Assembly (NCBI RefSeq): GCF_026343185.1
Contig: NZ_JAPEMA010000001.1
Span: 3,162,001 to 3,226,000 of the forward strand
Source of the DNA: Streptomyces sp. NBC_00091
Lineage (GTDB): Bacteria; Actinomycetota; Actinomycetes; Streptomycetales; Streptomycetaceae
DNA length: 64,000 nt
Direction of reading: 5' to 3'
The position numbers and the translations under genes are program-made. The notes beneath the pieces are model-generated. The model saw only the letters and a list, made by a program, of their open reading frames with translations, did not search any database and was not told the origin of the DNA. Shown piece after piece: positions 1 to 10,278 of this stretch; the first letter of the stretch is position 1, and each line of letters starts with the position of its first letter.

Positions 1-91
1 CCGGCCCCAGTGCACTCACCAGTTTGTCTGGTGGGGTGATGGGTGGCTGGTCGTTGCTTGAGAACTACACAGTGGACGCGAGCATCTGTGG
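1..91 (+). other. 3' part of 16S-23S rRNA internal transcribed spacer
   Basis: This sequence immediately precedes the 23S 5' end. Bases 67-84 are the exact reverse complement of 3217-3234, forming an 18-bp stem that brings together both ends of pre-23S rRNA, as in the RNase III processing stems of bacterial rRNA operons. The 16S gene lies upstream of the window and no spacer tRNA is visible in the part present. Confidence 0.85.
67..84 (+). other. 5' arm of pre-23S processing stem
   Basis: An 18-base arm perfectly complementary to 3217-3234 on the far side of 23S. In bacteria such stems are cleaved by RNase III to release pre-23S rRNA. Pairing is seen directly; the enzyme is inferred from general rRNA processing. 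Confidence 0.85.
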
Positions 92-3212
<3,121 letters not shown>

Positions 3213-3216
3213 CAGT

Positions 3217-3234
3217 TGCTCGCGTCCACTGTGT
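3217..3234 (+). other. 3' arm of pre-23S processing stem
   Basis: Exact reverse complement of 67-84. It lies a few bases past the 23S 3' end and before 5S, closing the 23S loop for processing. Confidence 0.85.
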
Positions 3235-3284
3235 TAGTTCTGAAGTAACGACCGTGTTTATGCCCGGTTGGTTAACTTCATAGT

Positions 3285-3404
3285 GTTTCGGTGGTCATAG
3301 CGTTAGGGAAACGCCCGGTTTACATTCCGAACCCGGAAGCTAAGCCTTTCAGCGCCGATGGTACTGCAGGGGGGACCCTGTGGGAGAGTAGGACGCCGCC
3401 GAAC
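3285..3404 (+). rRNA. 5S ribosomal RNA
   Basis: The conserved actinobacterial 5S sequence runs from GTTTCGGTGG to CCGCCGAAC, whose ends pair as helix I. It sits about 70 bases after the 23S end in the usual 16S-23S-5S order. Compared with the Streptomyces 5S sequence I recall, there is one extra T in the run at 3319-3321, in the helix III region; this may be real or a base-call error. Confidence 0.93.
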
Positions 3405-3416
3405 AATCATTGTGGG

Positions 3417-3446
3417 AAAGCCCCGCACCTTATGGTGCGGGGCTTT
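3417..3446 (+). terminator. rRNA operon terminator
   Basis: A 13-bp perfect stem (AAAGCCCCGCACC / GGTGCGGGGCTTT) with a TTAT loop and a short T-run just after 5S. This is a classical intrinsic terminator that closes the rRNA operon before the HAD gene. Confidence 0.93.
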
Positions 3447-3525
3447 TCTGCGTTCTGGGCGCGTTCAGCCGTTTACCGGCACGCGGTTCCCGTCAACTTG
3501 GGGTGACTGCTCGTACGCTGGGCGG

Positions 3526-4179
3526 ATGGGCTATGAGCTGGTCATCTTCGACAACGACGGCGTCCTCGTGGACAGCGAGCCGCTCGCCAACACGATCCTC
3601 TCCGCGTACCTGACGGAGCTGGGGCACCCCACCACGTACGAGGACTCCCTGCGGGACTACATGGGGTCGGCCGTGCACCGGGTGCACGACCTGGTCCTGG
3701 AGCGGACCGGGCAGCGGCTGCCCGAGGACTTCGGGCGTGTGCTGAACGAGCGGCTCTTCGCCGCCTTCGAGCGGGAGCTGCGGCCCGTGCCCGGGGTGAC
3801 CGAGGTGCTGGGGGAGCTGTCCGCGCACGGGGTGCCCTACTGTCTGGCCTCCTCCAGCAGCCACGAGCGGATCCGGGTGGGGCACCGGGCCTGCGGGATG
3901 GGGGAGTGGTTCGAGGAGGAATGGATCTTCAGCGCCGAGGACGTGGGGCGGGGCAAGCCGGCTCCGGACCTGTTCCTGCACGCCGCCGACATGATGGGGG
4001 TCGCGCCCTCGCGGTGCGTCGTGGTCGAGGACAGCCGGCTGGGGGTGGAGGCCGCACGGGCCGCGGGGATGGACGTCTTCGCGTACACGGCGATGACCCC
4101 GGCCGCGGACCTCCCCGGGGCGACCGCGTACTTCGGGGAGATGAAGGAGCTCCCTGCCCTGCTCGGATTTGGTGTGTGA
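3526..4179 (+). CDS. HAD superfamily (subfamily IA) phosphatase
   Basis: 217 residues starting at ATG 3526; the open frame continues further upstream but only over 5S and its terminator. HAD motif I is FDNDGVLVDSE with nucleophile Asp9 and Asp11. Motif II is the Ser run near 109-112, motif III is GKPAPDLF near 143, and motif IV is VVEDSRLG with Asp169. The layout with a cap between motifs I and II matches beta-phosphoglucomutase and phosphoglycolate phosphatase relatives, which hydrolyse or transfer phosphate from small cytosolic metabolites. The substrate cannot be read from sequence. It stands alone after the rRNA terminator. Confidence 0.9.
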   Translation: MGYELVIFDNDGVLVDSEPLANTILSAYLTELGHPTTYEDSLRDYMGSAVHRVHDLVLERTGQRLPEDFGRVLNERLFAAFERELRPVPGVTEVLGELSAHGVPYCLASSSSHERIRVGHRACGMGEWFEEEWIFSAEDVGRGKPAPDLFLHAADMMGVAPSRCVVVEDSRLGVEAARAAGMDVFAYTAMTPAADLPGATAYFGEMKELPALLGFGV

Positions 4180-4222
4180 TCGCTCTACCCACGGGTAGCC
4201 GCGAGGCCTACGCTGTGCCGCC

Positions 4223-5446
4223 ATGACGGTTGATGTGCGGCTTCGGCGCGGGCGCGGGGCGCTGGGGTTCAGCTTCTTCGCGCAGGGGGTCGCCTTCGCC
4301 CTGCTCGTGACGCGGATCCCGGCGATTCAGGACCGGTACGGGATATCCGACGGGCTGCTGCCCGCCTTCCTCGCCGCCGTGCCGATCCTCGCCGGGGTCT
4401 CCAGCGTCGCCACCGAGCAGCTGGTGAAGCGGGTCGCGCCCAGCACGGTGCTGCGGTGGGCGCAGCCCGTGGTGCTGCTCGCCCTGCTCGGGGTGGGGGC
4501 CGGCAGCCGGATGTGGCATGTGGCGGTGGCCCTGGGGGTGTTCGGGCTGGCGGTGGGCGCGCTGGACGCCTCGATGAACATGCTCGGGGTGAGCCTCCAG
4601 CGGGTGTACGGGCGCAGCATCATGCTGGGGTTCCACGCCGCGTACAGCCTCGGCGGGATCGTGGGGGCGTCGGCGGCCTGGGTGGGGGCGCACTGGCAGC
4701 TGTCGCTGTTCACGGGGTACCTGCCGGCGGTGGCGGTGGTGCTGCCGCTGGCGTTGGCCGGGAGCCGGTACTACGTGGATGCCCGGGCGCAGGCCATGGA
4801 GGCGAAGCAGGGGTGGCCGGCGGGGGGCGGGAAGCTGCTGCTGCCGTTGTGCCTGGTGATGGCGTGCGCGTACATCGGGGACTCGACGGTGGCGAACTGG
4901 AGTGCCAAGTACCTCCAGGACGTGCTGGGCAGCTCGGAGCAGCTGGCGACGGTCCCGTACAACGTGTACATGGTGACCACGCTGGTCGGGCGGGCGGTCG
5001 GGGACCTGGGGGTGCGCAGGTTCGGGGCCGCGGCCGTGGTGCGGGCCGGGACGGTGGTGGCGGCCGGCGGGTTCGCGGTGGTGGCGGCCGCGCCGGGGCC
5101 GTGGGTGGGGATGCTCGGGTTCACGCTGCTGGGGATCGGGCTGTGCGTGATCGTGCCGCAGACCTTCGCGGCGGCCGGGAGGCTGTTCCCGGGGGCGTCC
5201 GACACGGCCGTGGCGCGGCTGAACATCTTCAACTACGTGGGGTTCCTGATCGGTTCGCCGCTCGTCGGGGGGATCGGGGACGCCTGGAGCTACCGGGGTG
5301 CCATGGTGGTGCCGATGGTGCTGGTGCTGGTGACGTTGTTCTACGCCCGCTCGTTCGGTTCGGACGGGGCCCGATACGGTGTCGGGCATGAGCGGCGAGC
5401 CGGTGACCGGGTTGTTGATGTGGGACGAGGCGGTAACGAGGTATGA
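4223..5446 (+). CDS. MFS transporter
   Basis: 407 residues, strongly hydrophobic, with roughly twelve membrane segments in the major facilitator pattern. The N-terminal half carries an FFAQGVAFALLVTRIP segment and an intracellular loop before the second helix. Such proteins move small solutes with a proton gradient; the substrate is unknown. The last 20 or so residues (GHERRAGDRVVDVGRGGNEV) are hydrophilic and overlap the start of the next gene in another frame by 59 bases, so the C-terminal tail may be loosely constrained. It shares direction with the downstream deacetylase gene and is probably translationally linked to it. Confidence 0.87.
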   Translation: MTVDVRLRRGRGALGFSFFAQGVAFALLVTRIPAIQDRYGISDGLLPAFLAAVPILAGVSSVATEQLVKRVAPSTVLRWAQPVVLLALLGVGAGSRMWHVAVALGVFGLAVGALDASMNMLGVSLQRVYGRSIMLGFHAAYSLGGIVGASAAWVGAHWQLSLFTGYLPAVAVVLPLALAGSRYYVDARAQAMEAKQGWPAGGGKLLLPLCLVMACAYIGDSTVANWSAKYLQDVLGSSEQLATVPYNVYMVTTLVGRAVGDLGVRRFGAAAVVRAGTVVAAGGFAVVAAAPGPWVGMLGFTLLGIGLCVIVPQTFAAAGRLFPGASDTAVARLNIFNYVGFLIGSPLVGGIGDAWSYRGAMVVPMVLVLVTLFYARSFGSDGARYGVGHERRAGDRVVDVGRGGNEV

Positions 5447-6566
5447 CTTCGGACCGAGCCATCCGATGGACCCGGTGCGCCTGGCGCTGACCATGGGCCT
5501 GGTGCGTGCCTTCGGGCTGGACCGGGAGATGGAGGTACGGGCGGCCCCCGCGGCCGGGGACTCGACGCTGCGGCTGGTCCACCGGGAGGACTACGTCGCC
5601 GCGGTGCGGGAGGTGTCGGCGGACCCGGGGGTCGCGGACGGCTCGTACGGGCTGGGGACGATGGACGATCCGGCGTTCCACGGGATGCACGAGGCGTCGG
5701 CGCTGATCGCCGGGCAGTCGGTGGCGGCGGCCGAGGCGATCTGGCGGGGTGAGGCCGCGCACGCGGTGAACTTCGCCGGCGGGCTGCACCACGCGATGCC
5801 GGGCGGGGCGGCCGGGTTCTGCGTGTACAACGACGCGGCGCTGGCGATCGCGCGGCTGCTGGAGCTGGGGGCCGAGCGGGTCGCGTACGTGGACGTCGAC
5901 GTGCACCACGGGGACGGGGTGCAGGCGGCCTTCTGGGACGACCCCCGGGTGCTGACGGTCTCGGTGCACGAGCATCCGCGGACGCTGTTCCCGCAGACGG
6001 GCTGGCCGGAGGAGACGGGCGGTGAGGCCGCCGAGGGGAGCGCGGTGAATGTGGCGCTGCCCGCGGGGACGGGGGACGAGGGGTGGCTGCGGGCCTTCCA
6101 CGCGGTGGTGCCGGAGCTGCTGGCGGACTTCCGGCCGCAGGTGCTGGTGACCCAGCACGGGGCCGACACGCACTTCGAGGACCCGCTCGCCCATCTGGCG
6201 GTGTCGCTGGACGCGCAGCGGGCCGTGCAGGAGGCCTGTCACCGGCTGGCGCACGAGTACGCCGGCGGGCGCTGGCTGGCGCTGGGCGGTGGTGGGTACG
6301 CGGTGGTGGACGTCGTGCCGCGGTCGTGGACGCACCTGGTGGGGATCGCCGCGCACCGGCCGGTGGATCCGCTGTCGGAGGTGCCGCAGTCCTGGCGGGA
6401 CGAGGTGTACGCGCGGACGCGGCAGCCCGGGCCGGGCCGGATGACGGACGGCCGCAGCGTCGGATGGCGGGATTGGGACGCCGGCTACGACCCGGCGGAC
6501 CGTACGGATCAGGCCGTTCTGGCGACGCGGCGGGCGGTGTTCCCGCTGCGCGGGATGCTGGTGTGA
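5388..6566 (+). CDS. acuC: AcuC-like zinc-dependent deacetylase (class I HDAC fold)
   Basis: 392 residues from ATG 5388; an in-frame GTG nine bases earlier is less likely. Histone-deacetylase-fold signatures are clear: catalytic His134-His135 in HHAMPGG, zinc ligands Asp171 and His173 in DVDVHHGDG, and Asp260 in QHGADTH. Family members named AcuC act on acetyl-lysines of metabolic enzymes such as acetyl-CoA synthetase in Bacillus; that role here is inferred from similarity. The start lies inside the tail of the MFS gene. A short C-terminal extension rich in Arg and Asp follows the catalytic domain. Confidence 0.9.
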   Translation: MSGEPVTGLLMWDEAVTRYDFGPSHPMDPVRLALTMGLVRAFGLDREMEVRAAPAAGDSTLRLVHREDYVAAVREVSADPGVADGSYGLGTMDDPAFHGMHEASALIAGQSVAAAEAIWRGEAAHAVNFAGGLHHAMPGGAAGFCVYNDAALAIARLLELGAERVAYVDVDVHHGDGVQAAFWDDPRVLTVSVHEHPRTLFPQTGWPEETGGEAAEGSAVNVALPAGTGDEGWLRAFHAVVPELLADFRPQVLVTQHGADTHFEDPLAHLAVSLDAQRAVQEACHRLAHEYAGGRWLALGGGGYAVVDVVPRSWTHLVGIAAHRPVDPLSEVPQSWRDEVYARTRQPGPGRMTDGRSVGWRDWDAGYDPADRTDQAVLATRRAVFPLRGMLV

Positions 6567-6598
6567 GGCCGGTCTGACGAGGTGTCGTTACGCCAACT

Positions 6599-7486
6599 GT
6601 GGGGCGGTTCTCCCGAAGTGATGAACCGGCAGATCGGGTGCGGCAGCATCGGAGGGTGTTGAGCACCGGCGCGCTCCGTGCGCATCTGCTGGCCGCCCGG
6701 TTGGCCGGGCCCGTCGCGACGTCGCGGGAGGAGAGCCTGCGCAGTTACCGGCTGTTCGCGGCGCGGGATCCGCGGGTGCTGCTGGGGCTGGAGCCGGAGC
6801 GGTCCTGGGGCGTGGGTGAAGTGCTGGGGCTGATGGCGGCGAAGTGCGGGGTCTCGGCGGATCCGGCGCACGTCAGCGGGCCGGACGTGATCGATCCGGA
6901 GCGGACGGTGGCGGCCCTGGAGGCCTTCGCGGAGCGGCTGGCGGCGGCGGCGGGCGCGCGGTCGCCGGTACTGATCGGGACGGGGCACCCGCACCGGCTC
7001 CTGGGGTTCTACGCCGCTTTGGCGCGGGCGCTGTCGGCGGCGGGATGTGTTGTCCTCACCCCGGCGCAGGGGGTGCTTGTCGACATAACGACCCGGTTCG
7101 GCGTACGCCCGCACCGCATCGAGTACGTACGGGGAGTCGCACTGGTGCGGGAACCCGGCGCGCGGCCGCCCGGGAGTGCCACCGGCGCACACACCCATTC
7201 GCCGCTGCCGGTTCGGATGGCGCTCGGTGCGTTGGCGGAGGCCGGGGGGCCGCTGCCGGAACTGGTGGTGGGTGACCACGGGTGGGTCTGCGGTGCAGGT
7301 CAGCTGGGTGTGGAGGCCATCGGGCTGGCAGATACGGATGATCCCGCGTTGTTCGTGGGGGAGGCCGAGGGGCGGGTGGCGGTGGCGGTTCCGCTTGATG
7401 ACGGGGTCCGTTCGGACTACTACGGTCCGCTCGTTCGTCACGTGTTGCATCGCGCCAGACTGCCGGGGCGTCAGGAGTGGCCGTAG
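6599..7486 (+). CDS. Conserved Streptomyces phosphatase-like protein
   Basis: 295 residues as drawn from GTG 6599. The first 20 or so residues look non-coding, and a start near GTG 6656 (in front of LSTGALRAHLLAARLAG) is possible. The body contains VLIGTGHPHRLLGFY and VVGDHGWVCGAGQLGVEAIG, with alternating acidic and glycine motifs. I recall this family being annotated as a phosphatase next to the small HTH gene in streptomycetes, but I see no diagnostic catalytic motif that proves it. It is probably cotranscribed with neighbours, with a 115-base gap to the next gene. Confidence 0.7.
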   Translation: MGRFSRSDEPADRVRQHRRVLSTGALRAHLLAARLAGPVATSREESLRSYRLFAARDPRVLLGLEPERSWGVGEVLGLMAAKCGVSADPAHVSGPDVIDPERTVAALEAFAERLAAAAGARSPVLIGTGHPHRLLGFYAALARALSAAGCVVLTPAQGVLVDITTRFGVRPHRIEYVRGVALVREPGARPPGSATGAHTHSPLPVRMALGALAEAGGPLPELVVGDHGWVCGAGQLGVEAIGLADTDDPALFVGEAEGRVAVAVPLDDGVRSDYYGPLVRHVLHRARLPGRQEWP

Positions 7487-7601
7487 CTCCTCTTCCCCAC
7501 TCGTATCACCCGCCCCTACTCTGGGGAGTGAGCGTGCGACGACGAGGAGTAACCGGAGGGGAAGCCGGTGCCCGTCATGCGCGGAAGGTCAGGTGGGTGT
7601 C

Positions 7602-7811
7602 ATGGCTGCTGGCGAGAGGCCTCTCAGTGAGGTTCAGTTCCTGACCGTGGCGGAGGTCGCCTCGGTGATGCGAGTGTCGAAGATGACCGTGTACCGGCTG
7701 GTGCACAACGGTCATCTGCCCGCGATCCGGGTGGGCCGGTCCTTCCGGGTCCCCGAGAACGCGGTCCACGAGTACCTCCGGGAGTCCTTCGTGGGGGTGG
7801 AGTCGGCCTGA
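7602..7811 (+). CDS. Small helix-turn-helix DNA-binding protein, excisionase/MerR-like fold
   Basis: 69 residues. The core LTVAEVASVMRVSKMTVYRL, followed by a VHNGHLPAIRVGRSFRVPENAV wing, is the typical excisionase-family winged HTH (helix_turn_helix_17). Start ATG 7602 follows a GGAAGG stretch; an in-frame GTG three codons earlier is an alternative. The same kind of gene lies close to bldN in S. coelicolor, so a developmental role is plausible but not shown by the sequence. The long upstream open frame is a shadow of the preceding gene. Confidence 0.85.
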   Translation: MAAGERPLSEVQFLTVAEVASVMRVSKMTVYRLVHNGHLPAIRVGRSFRVPENAVHEYLRESFVGVESA

Positions 7812-7917
7812 GAGTGAGGCTCAGGGCAACCTGCGGCGGCCCTCGGATTACAAGCTCGGACTTTAGGCGGGTAGGCTAGGCCGACGTAGGTCGTGTGGGC
7901 CCAGACGCCCCGCACCG

Positions 7918-7937
7918 ATCCCCGCTAGCGCGGGGAT
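7918..7937 (+). promoter_or_regulatory. Leader hairpin upstream of the bS22-like gene
   Basis: Eight-base arms (ATCCCCGC / GCGGGGAT) close a TAGC loop 26 bases before the GTG start of the 32-residue ribosomal protein gene. It lacks a T-run and lies inside the probable 5' leader, so it may stabilise or regulate the message rather than terminate. Confidence 0.45.
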
Positions 7938-7963
7938 GTTCCGAGAAGTGAGCGAGGGTAGTC

Positions 7964-8062
7964 GTGGGCTCTGTTATCAAGAAGCGGCGCAAGCGGATGG
8001 CTAAGAAGAAGCACCGCAAGCTGCTCAAGCGCACCCGCGTCCAGCGCCGTAACAAGAAGTAA
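7964..8062 (+). CDS. bS22-like small ribosomal protein (AURKAIP1/COX24 domain)
   Basis: 32 residues from GTG 7964, preceded by a GAGGG ribosome-binding site. It reads [20 protein letters not shown] and continues with [13 protein letters not shown]: almost entirely basic, with the [11 protein letters not shown] core of the AURKAIP1/COX24 family. In mycobacteria the homologue is bS22, bound in the small subunit near 16S rRNA. Its brevity hides it from ordinary ORF finding. It lies between the HTH gene and a strong terminator, so it is probably transcribed from its own promoter in 7812-7917. Confidence 0.92.
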   Translation: MGSVIKKRRKRMAKKKHRKLLKRTRVQRRNKK

Positions 8063-8082
8063 ACGGCAGCTGTACGTGTTCT

Positions 8083-8119
8083 CCGCAGCCCCTCCACCAT
8101 CCTGGTGGAGGGGCTGCGG
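8083..8119 (+). terminator. Hairpin terminator after the bS22-like gene
   Basis: A 17-bp perfect stem with a three-base loop begins 20 bases after the stop codon. No U-tract follows, as is usual in Streptomyces terminators. The next gene starts 40 bases further on and has its own ribosome-binding site. Confidence 0.85.
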
Positions 8120-8158
8120 TGCAGCCGGGGGTACTTCTTCGAGGGAGGCGCTGAGCTC

Positions 8159-9208
8159 GTGGGGAAGGTCGTGCTCGTCACCGGGGCGTCCCGGCAGCTG
8201 GGGGGCCGCTTCGTGCGCCGCATCCAGCGCGACCCCGAGGTGGAAAAGGTCGTCGCGGTCGACGCGGTGAGCCCGCCGCACCGGCTCGGCTCGGCCGAGT
8301 TCGTGCGTACGGACATCAGGCAGTCGGCCATCGCCCGGGTGCTCGCGGAGCACGCCGTGGACACGGTGGTCCATCTGGCGGTCACCGGCGGCGCGGCCGG
8401 GGCGCAGGGCGGGCGGAGCGCCGTCAAGGAAACGAACGTCATCGGGACGATGCAGCTCCTGGGGGCCTGCCAGAAGTCCCCGACGGTACGGCGGCTCGTG
8501 GTGAAGTCGAGCACCAGCGTGTACGGGGGCACGGCGCGGGACCCGGCCGTCTTCACGGAGACCACGCAGCCGAAGTCGCTGCCGGCGGGCGGGTTCGCGA
8601 AGGACGCCGCCGAGGTCGAGGGTTACGTACGGGGCTTCGCGCGCCGGCGGCCGGACGTGGCGGTGTGCGTGCTGCGCTTCGCGAACATCCTGGGGCCGTT
8701 CGCGGACTCCGCGCTGGCCGAGTTCTTCTCGATGCCGGTGATGCCGACGGTGCTGGGCTACGACCCGAGGCTGCAGTTCGTCCACGAGGACGACGTGGTG
8801 GACGTGCTGCGGCTGGCGGCGGGGGAGCCGGAGCGGGGGACGCTGAACAGCGGGACCTTCAACATCGCGGGCGACGGGGTGCTGCTGCTGTCGCAGTGCG
8901 CGCGGCGCCTGGGGCGGCCGACGGTGCCGCTGCTGCTGCCCGCGGTGACGTGGGTGGGGTCGGCGCTGCGGGCGGTGGGGGTGACGGACTTCTCGCCGGA
9001 GCAGATCCGGCTGCTGACGCACGGGCGGGTCGTGGAGACCACGCAGATGCGGGACACGCTGGGGTTCCGGCCGATGTACACGACCGCGGAGACCTTCGCG
9101 GACTTCGCGCGGAGCCGGGGGAGCGGGCTGCTGCCGCCGGAGCGGGTGGGCCGGGCCGTGGGGCGGGTCGCGGGGCTGTTGAACGTTGACGAGGGAGTGG
9201 AGCGATAG
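8159..9208 (+). CDS. NAD-dependent epimerase/dehydratase family protein (extended SDR)
   Basis: 349 residues from GTG 8159, ten bases after a GGGAGG ribosome-binding site. The N-terminal KVVLVTGASRQLGGRFVRR is a Rossmann dinucleotide-binding motif. SSTSVYGG sits at the catalytic region, where the YxxxK expected of active extended SDRs is not obvious, so catalysis is uncertain. The stop and the next start overlap as TAGTG at 9206-9210, indicating translational coupling with the acyltransferase. The pair suggests membrane lipid or envelope work, but the substrate is unknown. Confidence 0.87.
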   Translation: MGKVVLVTGASRQLGGRFVRRIQRDPEVEKVVAVDAVSPPHRLGSAEFVRTDIRQSAIARVLAEHAVDTVVHLAVTGGAAGAQGGRSAVKETNVIGTMQLLGACQKSPTVRRLVVKSSTSVYGGTARDPAVFTETTQPKSLPAGGFAKDAAEVEGYVRGFARRRPDVAVCVLRFANILGPFADSALAEFFSMPVMPTVLGYDPRLQFVHEDDVVDVLRLAAGEPERGTLNSGTFNIAGDGVLLLSQCARRLGRPTVPLLLPAVTWVGSALRAVGVTDFSPEQIRLLTHGRVVETTQMRDTLGFRPMYTTAETFADFARSRGSGLLPPERVGRAVGRVAGLLNVDEGVER

Positions 9209-10200
9209 TGGCCGACGCCAAGGTCATCCCGTTCGACGAGGACCGGCCGCGCCGGCGGGGCGGGGCCGCCCGGAAGGTGCGGGCGGTGCCGGACCCGGTG
9301 GAGCCCGTCGTGGAGCCGCCCGCGCAGGCGCCCGCGGCGCCCGTGCGGGCCGGTGGGGGTGACGGCTGGGACCGGCGGATCGCGGGCGGGCTGGCGTTCC
9401 TGCGGCGGCGGATCACGGGGGAGTACGAGGTCGACGAGTTCGGCTACGACAAGGAGCTGACGGACCAGGTCCTGATGTCCCTGATGCGGCCGCTGTTCGA
9501 CAAGTACTTCCGGGTCGAGGTCAAGGGCGTCGAGAACATCCCGAAGGAGGGTGGCGCGCTGATCGTGGCGAACCACTCGGGGACGCTCCCGCTGGACGGG
9601 CTGATGCTCCAGGTGGCCGTGCACGACCACCACCCCGCGGAGCGGCACCTGCGGCTGCTGGCGGCGGACCTGGTGTTCATGCTGCCGGTGGTGAACGAGC
9701 TCGCGCGGAAGGCCGGCCACACGCTGGCCTGCGCGGAGGACGCGCAGCGGCTGCTGGAGGCCGGGGAACTGGTCGGGGTGATGCCGGAGGGCTTCAAGGG
9801 GATAGGGAAGCCGTTCGGCGAGCGGTACAAGCTCCAGCGGTTCGGGCGGGGCGGGTTCGTGTCCACGGCGCTGAGAGCGGGCACGCCGATCGTGCCGTGC
9901 TCGATCGTGGGCGCGGAGGAGATCTACCCGATGATCGGCAACGCCAAGACGCTGGCGCGGCTGCTGGGGGTGCCGTACTTTCCCGTCACGCCGACGTTCC
10001 CTTGGCTGGGGCCGTTGGGGGCGGTGCCGCTGCCGACTAAGTGGACGATCCAGTTCGGGGAGCCGATTCCGACGGACGGGTACGCGCCCGAGGCCGCGGA
10101 GGATCCGATGCTGATGTTCAACCTGACGGACCAGGTGCGGGAGCAGATACAGCACACCCTGTACAAGCTGCTGGTGCAGCGGAGGTCCGTGTTCTTCTGA
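9208..10200 (+). CDS. Lysophospholipid acyltransferase family protein (PlsC-like)
   Basis: 330 residues from GTG 9208. After a Pro/Arg-rich N-terminal segment of about 70 residues, the PlsC signature appears: NHSGTLPLDG (the HX4D catalytic motif with one extra residue), then MPEGFKGIGKP (substrate phosphate binding) and GTPIVPCSIVGAEE. Such enzymes acylate lysophosphatidic acid or related lipids at the inner membrane face. Coupled to the epimerase by the TAGTG junction; followed by a bidirectional terminator against rsbN. Confidence 0.88.
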   Translation: MADAKVIPFDEDRPRRRGGAARKVRAVPDPVEPVVEPPAQAPAAPVRAGGGDGWDRRIAGGLAFLRRRITGEYEVDEFGYDKELTDQVLMSLMRPLFDKYFRVEVKGVENIPKEGGALIVANHSGTLPLDGLMLQVAVHDHHPAERHLRLLAADLVFMLPVVNELARKAGHTLACAEDAQRLLEAGELVGVMPEGFKGIGKPFGERYKLQRFGRGGFVSTALRAGTPIVPCSIVGAEEIYPMIGNAKTLARLLGVPYFPVTPTFPWLGPLGAVPLPTKWTIQFGEPIPTDGYAPEAAEDPMLMFNLTDQVREQIQHTLYKLLVQRRSVFF

Positions 10201-10212
10201 CCGTTGAGTGCT

Positions 10213-10255
10213 GGGGCTCCGCCCCAGACCCCGCGCCTCAAACGCCGGCGAGGCT
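10213..10255 (+). repeat. Streptomyces intergenic repeat, copy 1
   Basis: A 43-base block starting GGGGCTCCGCCCC and ending in CGCCGGCGAGGCT. It matches 16281-16323 inside hemA at 41 of 43 positions and partly matches 52738-52772. Such GC-rich blocks are scattered through Streptomyces intergenic regions. Here its 3' part forms the left arm of the terminator at 10240-10272. Confidence 0.85.
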
Positions 10256-10272
10256 GAGCCTCGCCGGCGTTT
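10240..10272. terminator. Bidirectional terminator between acyltransferase and rsbN
   Basis: Sixteen-base arms (AAACGCCGGCGAGGCT / AGCCTCGCCGGCGTTT) separated by one base, followed by T. It lies between convergent genes and should stop transcription from both sides. The left arm derives from the dispersed repeat copy. Confidence 0.88.
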
Positions 10273-10278
10273 TCGGTG

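Noticed and set aside
8105-8158. Longer N-terminus for the epimerase
   Set aside because: It would start inside the terminator hairpin; GTG 8159 follows GGGAGG and starts the Rossmann motif.
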